Source: SHLQ01 sp964196045
GTDB taxonomy: Bacteria; Actinomycetota; Acidimicrobiia; Acidimicrobiales; SHLQ01
Direction of reading: 5' to 3'
DNA length: 14,039 bases
NCBI GenBank assembly: GCA_964196045.1
Contig: CAXMRH010000209.1
Span: 1-14,039 of the forward strand
The notes under the pieces were generated by a model. That model ran no database searches. It saw only the letters and a list, made by a program, of their open reading frames with translations, and had not been told where the DNA came from. How positions within the stretch are numbered: the first letter of the stretch is position 1; the number at the start of each line of letters is the position of its first letter. Position numbers and translations under genes: made by a program. Shown one piece after another: positions 11,876-14,039 of the stretch.

Positions 11876-14039
11876 GACGTGAGATCTTTCAATCGAGGGT
11901 CGGAGGGCATGTTTCCGAGCGGATCTGTGGCGGCAACGAGCGCGCACGCGCGAGCGCTCCACACGTCTGGCTCGACCGACAGCACAGCTGTTCGGAAAGC
12001 ACCCCCCACAACGAGCTGACCATCTGCTGCGAAATCCAACCATTGCGGGCGTTGGCCTTCGAGCGCCGAGAAGCTGGGTCCGATCTGCTGACGGGTGGCG
12101 ATGTTCCATATGCTCACGTCGCCTCCGCGATCCCATACGGCGGCAATGCCCCGGACTGGGTCAAGCGCGACTCCGAACGCATCCTCGCCATAGGCCCCCA
12201 CGACGGGCGGCTCCTCCGAATCGATGGAAACGCGCTGCACCCCGTCGTCGCCAACAGCAATGACCACGTCGTCAGACAGAAAGTGGCCATCGCGGCCGTG
12301 AGGCGCGTGTAAGAGCTGTGCCGCATCGAAGCTGTCGAGCGAGTACCAGACGAGGTCACCTCGTTTAGTCGAATAGACAAGGTCGTTTCCCGAACTGTTC
12401 AGATCGACGCGGGTCACATCATCCAGCGTCCGAAGAATGCTGATTTCCGCGATCGTCGCGCCGTCGTCGCTCATCACGATGACTCGGTCTTGGTCGGGAT
12501 CGTAGAACGCTATTCGTTGGCTGCTCAGCGTCACGCGCCCTGCCAACTCGCTCCCCCTCAGCGGGATGTTTGCCACCAGATCTCCATCGCGGCGCCATTC
12601 AATACGGTCCGCGTAGACCACGGCGAGGTCACCCGGAATTCCGTTCACGACGTCGAGAACCCCGGCTTCGAAACCGAGCGCACGCAACCCTGAGTCCGTC
12701 ACGAGGTACGCAGCCCCATTGGCCATGCCCGCCCATTCCCGTGTCTCAGGTGAAGGGGGGCCACCGGACGCGACGTCGATCGTGGTCACGAGACCTCCGT
12801 TCGATTGCGGCGGCCACCTCTGGATCGTGCCGTCCGAGTCGAGGGTTATCACGTCACCAGTGTCGGCATCGAAAAACGAAGTGACCTGACCCACTGTGTC
12901 GAATTCGACCGGACCGACGAGCACGGAGCCAGTGATGGCGTCCCACAGGACCACCGAGCCGTCCAGCGCCGACGAAGCGATCTTTGCACCCACCGCGTCG
13001 AACTCCACCCACGTGACCAGCGCATCGTGGAGACGTGCGGTCGATACGAGTCGCCAGTCATCGTCGCGATCGGTGTTGATCTTGACCTCACCCCCGTCGA
13101 CGGTGGACACGAACTCGTGGTCAGCGCGAAAGAGTTCGACCGTTCCGTCGAGGCGACCCAACACAATCGCATCTCCGCTCGCGTTAAAGGCCGTCGTCCT
13201 AACCTCCGACGTGAGGCCAATACTGAACACGGTCTCGAACTCTTGTTCTCCGGTGAAAACATCCCACACCACCAGGGTGTGCCTGTCGACGACGGCCGAA
13301 AGCCGCGAACCTTCGGCACCAAACTCGAGATCCCCGACAGCAATAGCCCCATTGGTATCGATGCGCCGAATCAGCGAACCCGAGCCGACGTCGAGAATGT
13401 CGATGTGTGCCGGTGTCTCGATCGCATCCAAGCCGTCCGCCCCGAACCCGATAGCCAAGACAAGGCCATCCTCCGACAACGCAGCCGACGATGGGTCTGA
13501 AACGAGCGTTGGGGCGGGACCGAGCGGCACTTGACTTCTGAGATCGACCACCTCGTACGAGTCGCGCTGCAGGCCAAGGAGACGATCGCCGACCTGACGC
13601 ACGAGAATCGGGGCGACAGGTATGCGCTGTATGTCGAAGTCCAATGTCTCGCCATTGACTACAGCGGATCTCGCGTTCCTATTCGCGACCATGAGGGCGC
13701 CCCCGGAGGAGTGAAGCGGTGCGTCACCCGTTATCGCAATGATGCCAACCCTGGAAACCTCGGTCACCTCGGGCGATTCGAGGATGGTTTCAAGCAGGAA
13801 GGCCTTAGTGACCGGTGACGATGATCGCGCGTGCAGACCGGGCGCTATCCGGAGCCGATCGGCATGGCTGAACGATTCATCGGCTGCGACCAGGGCCACG
13901 AGCTGGTTGACCTCGACCTGCACGCTACGACGATCGGCATCGCGACCGCGAGCAACCGCCACGACGCTTGCCCCCAGAGCGGCAATCATCGCCATGACGC
14001 TGACCCCTGCAAGTATCTTGAGCCGCCGGTTGCTCCGTC
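11866..14039 (-). CDS. C-terminal part of membrane-anchored WD40-repeat protein, probable nSTAND/BTAD-type regulator (5' end outside window)
   Basis: About 723 residues are visible and the frame continues past the right edge. The first visible residues, RSNRRLKILAGVSV, begin a single transmembrane helix running to about ALGASVVAVA and followed by GRDADRRS. This basic-start helix is characteristic of actinobacterial BTAD or nSTAND proteins, where a cytoplasmic signalling half is followed by a membrane anchor and a WD40 half. Degenerate WD40 blades follow: VVWDVFTGEQ, VELFRADHE, VVLWDAITGS, IQRWPPQS, VSIWNIATRQQ. The end, WSARACAL...LKDLTSCL, keeps the two terminal cysteines of this protein class but lacks the usual NLT-x-EW motif. 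The missing N-terminus is predicted, not seen; a plain secreted WD40 protein is the alternative. The stop overlaps the start of the lipoprotein gene. Confidence 0.8.
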   Translation of the reverse strand, partial: RSNRRLKILAGVSVMAMIAALGASVVAVARGRDADRRSVQVEVNQLVALVAADESFSHADRLRIAPGLHARSSSPVTKAFLLETILESPEVTEVSRVGIIAITGDAPLHSSGGALMVANRNARSAVVNGETLDFDIQRIPVAPILVRQVGDRLLGLQRDSYEVVDLRSQVPLGPAPTLVSDPSSAALSEDGLVLAIGFGADGLDAIETPAHIDILDVGSGSLIRRIDTNGAIAVGDLEFGAEGSRLSAVVDRHTLVVWDVFTGEQEFETVFSIGLTSEVRTTAFNASGDAIVLGRLDGTVELFRADHEFVSTVDGGEVKINTDRDDDWRLVSTARLHDALVTWVEFDAVGAKIASSALDGSVVLWDAITGSVLVGPVEFDTVGQVTSFFDADTGDVITLDSDGTIQRWPPQSNGGLVTTIDVASGGPPSPETREWAGMANGAAYLVTDSGLRALGFEAGVLDVVNGIPGDLAVVYADRIEWRRDGDLVANIPLRGSELAGRVTLSSQRIAFYDPDQDRVIVMSDDGATIAEISILRTLDDVTRVDLNSSGNDLVYSTKRGDLVWYSLDSFDAAQLLHAPHGRDGHFLSDDVVIAVGDDGVQRVSIDSEEPPVVGAYGEDAFGVALDPVRGIAAVWDRGGDVSIWNIATRQQIGPSFSALEGQRPQWLDFAADGQLVVGGAFRTAVLSVEPDVWSARACALVAATDPLGNMPSDPRLKDLTSCL

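Noticed and set aside
11876..12136. Longer lipoprotein reading frame starting at 12136
   Set aside because: It is an Arg-rich shadow of the WD40 gene and would bury the signal peptide in the middle of the protein.

Overview
The window is GC-rich, densely coded DNA with short intergenic gaps, many ATGA/TGATG-type gene junctions and several GTG/TTG starts. The gene content suggests a free-living actinobacterium, most likely Acidimicrobiia/Ilumatobacter-like. The clues are an nSTAND/BTAD-style WD40 sensor, an actinobacterial-type thiolase and a split acyl-CoA mutase. The taxonomic guess is inference. No rRNA, tRNA, CRISPR, IS element or phage gene was seen, and no gene-free stretch exceeds 300 bases.

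Left part (1-4852): a divergent locus that looks like the end of reductive pyrimidine (uracil/thymine) or beta-amino-acid catabolism. On the minus strand, a beta-ureidopropionase-like nitrilase (carbamoyl-beta-alanine to beta-alanine) is followed 8 bases later by a class III PLP aminotransferase (beta-alanine to malonate semialdehyde), which runs off the left edge. Facing away on the plus strand are a MocR/GabR-type regulator, a stand-alone NAD(P)H-hydrate epimerase domain that overlaps it by 8 bases, and a DUF1185 'amino acid synthesis' family protein. The 148-base divergent region holds a perfect TTTGTA-N3-TACAAA palindrome and two interleaved, oppositely oriented promoter-like hexamer pairs.

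Middle (4904-10194): a PilZ (c-di-GMP receptor) gene ends on the same CTAG tetramer that ends an oppositely oriented five-gene operon. Reading on the minus strand from 10194, the operon encodes a MarR regulator, an acyl-CoA mutase large subunit, its separate B12-binding subunit, a MeaB/ArgK G-protein chaperone and an acetyl-CoA acetyltransferase. Automatic annotation would call the mutase methylmalonyl-CoA mutase. However, the two substrate-carboxylate residues are Phe67 and Gln185, the isobutyryl-CoA mutase pattern, and the 544 + 140 aa split matches IcmA/IcmB. The operon could therefore convert isobutyryl-CoA to butyryl-CoA and finish beta-oxidation with the thiolase. The MeaB homologue carries an in-frame, internally duplicated insert of about 25 aa next to its nucleotide-responsive region.

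Right part (10195-14039): a flavin reductase gene diverges from the MarR operon across a 22-bp near-perfect palindrome, the likely MarR operator. Converging on it are minus-strand genes for an SRPBCC-fold protein, a small lipoprotein, and the C-terminal part of a membrane-anchored WD40 protein that is cut by the right edge and whose stop overlaps the lipoprotein start.
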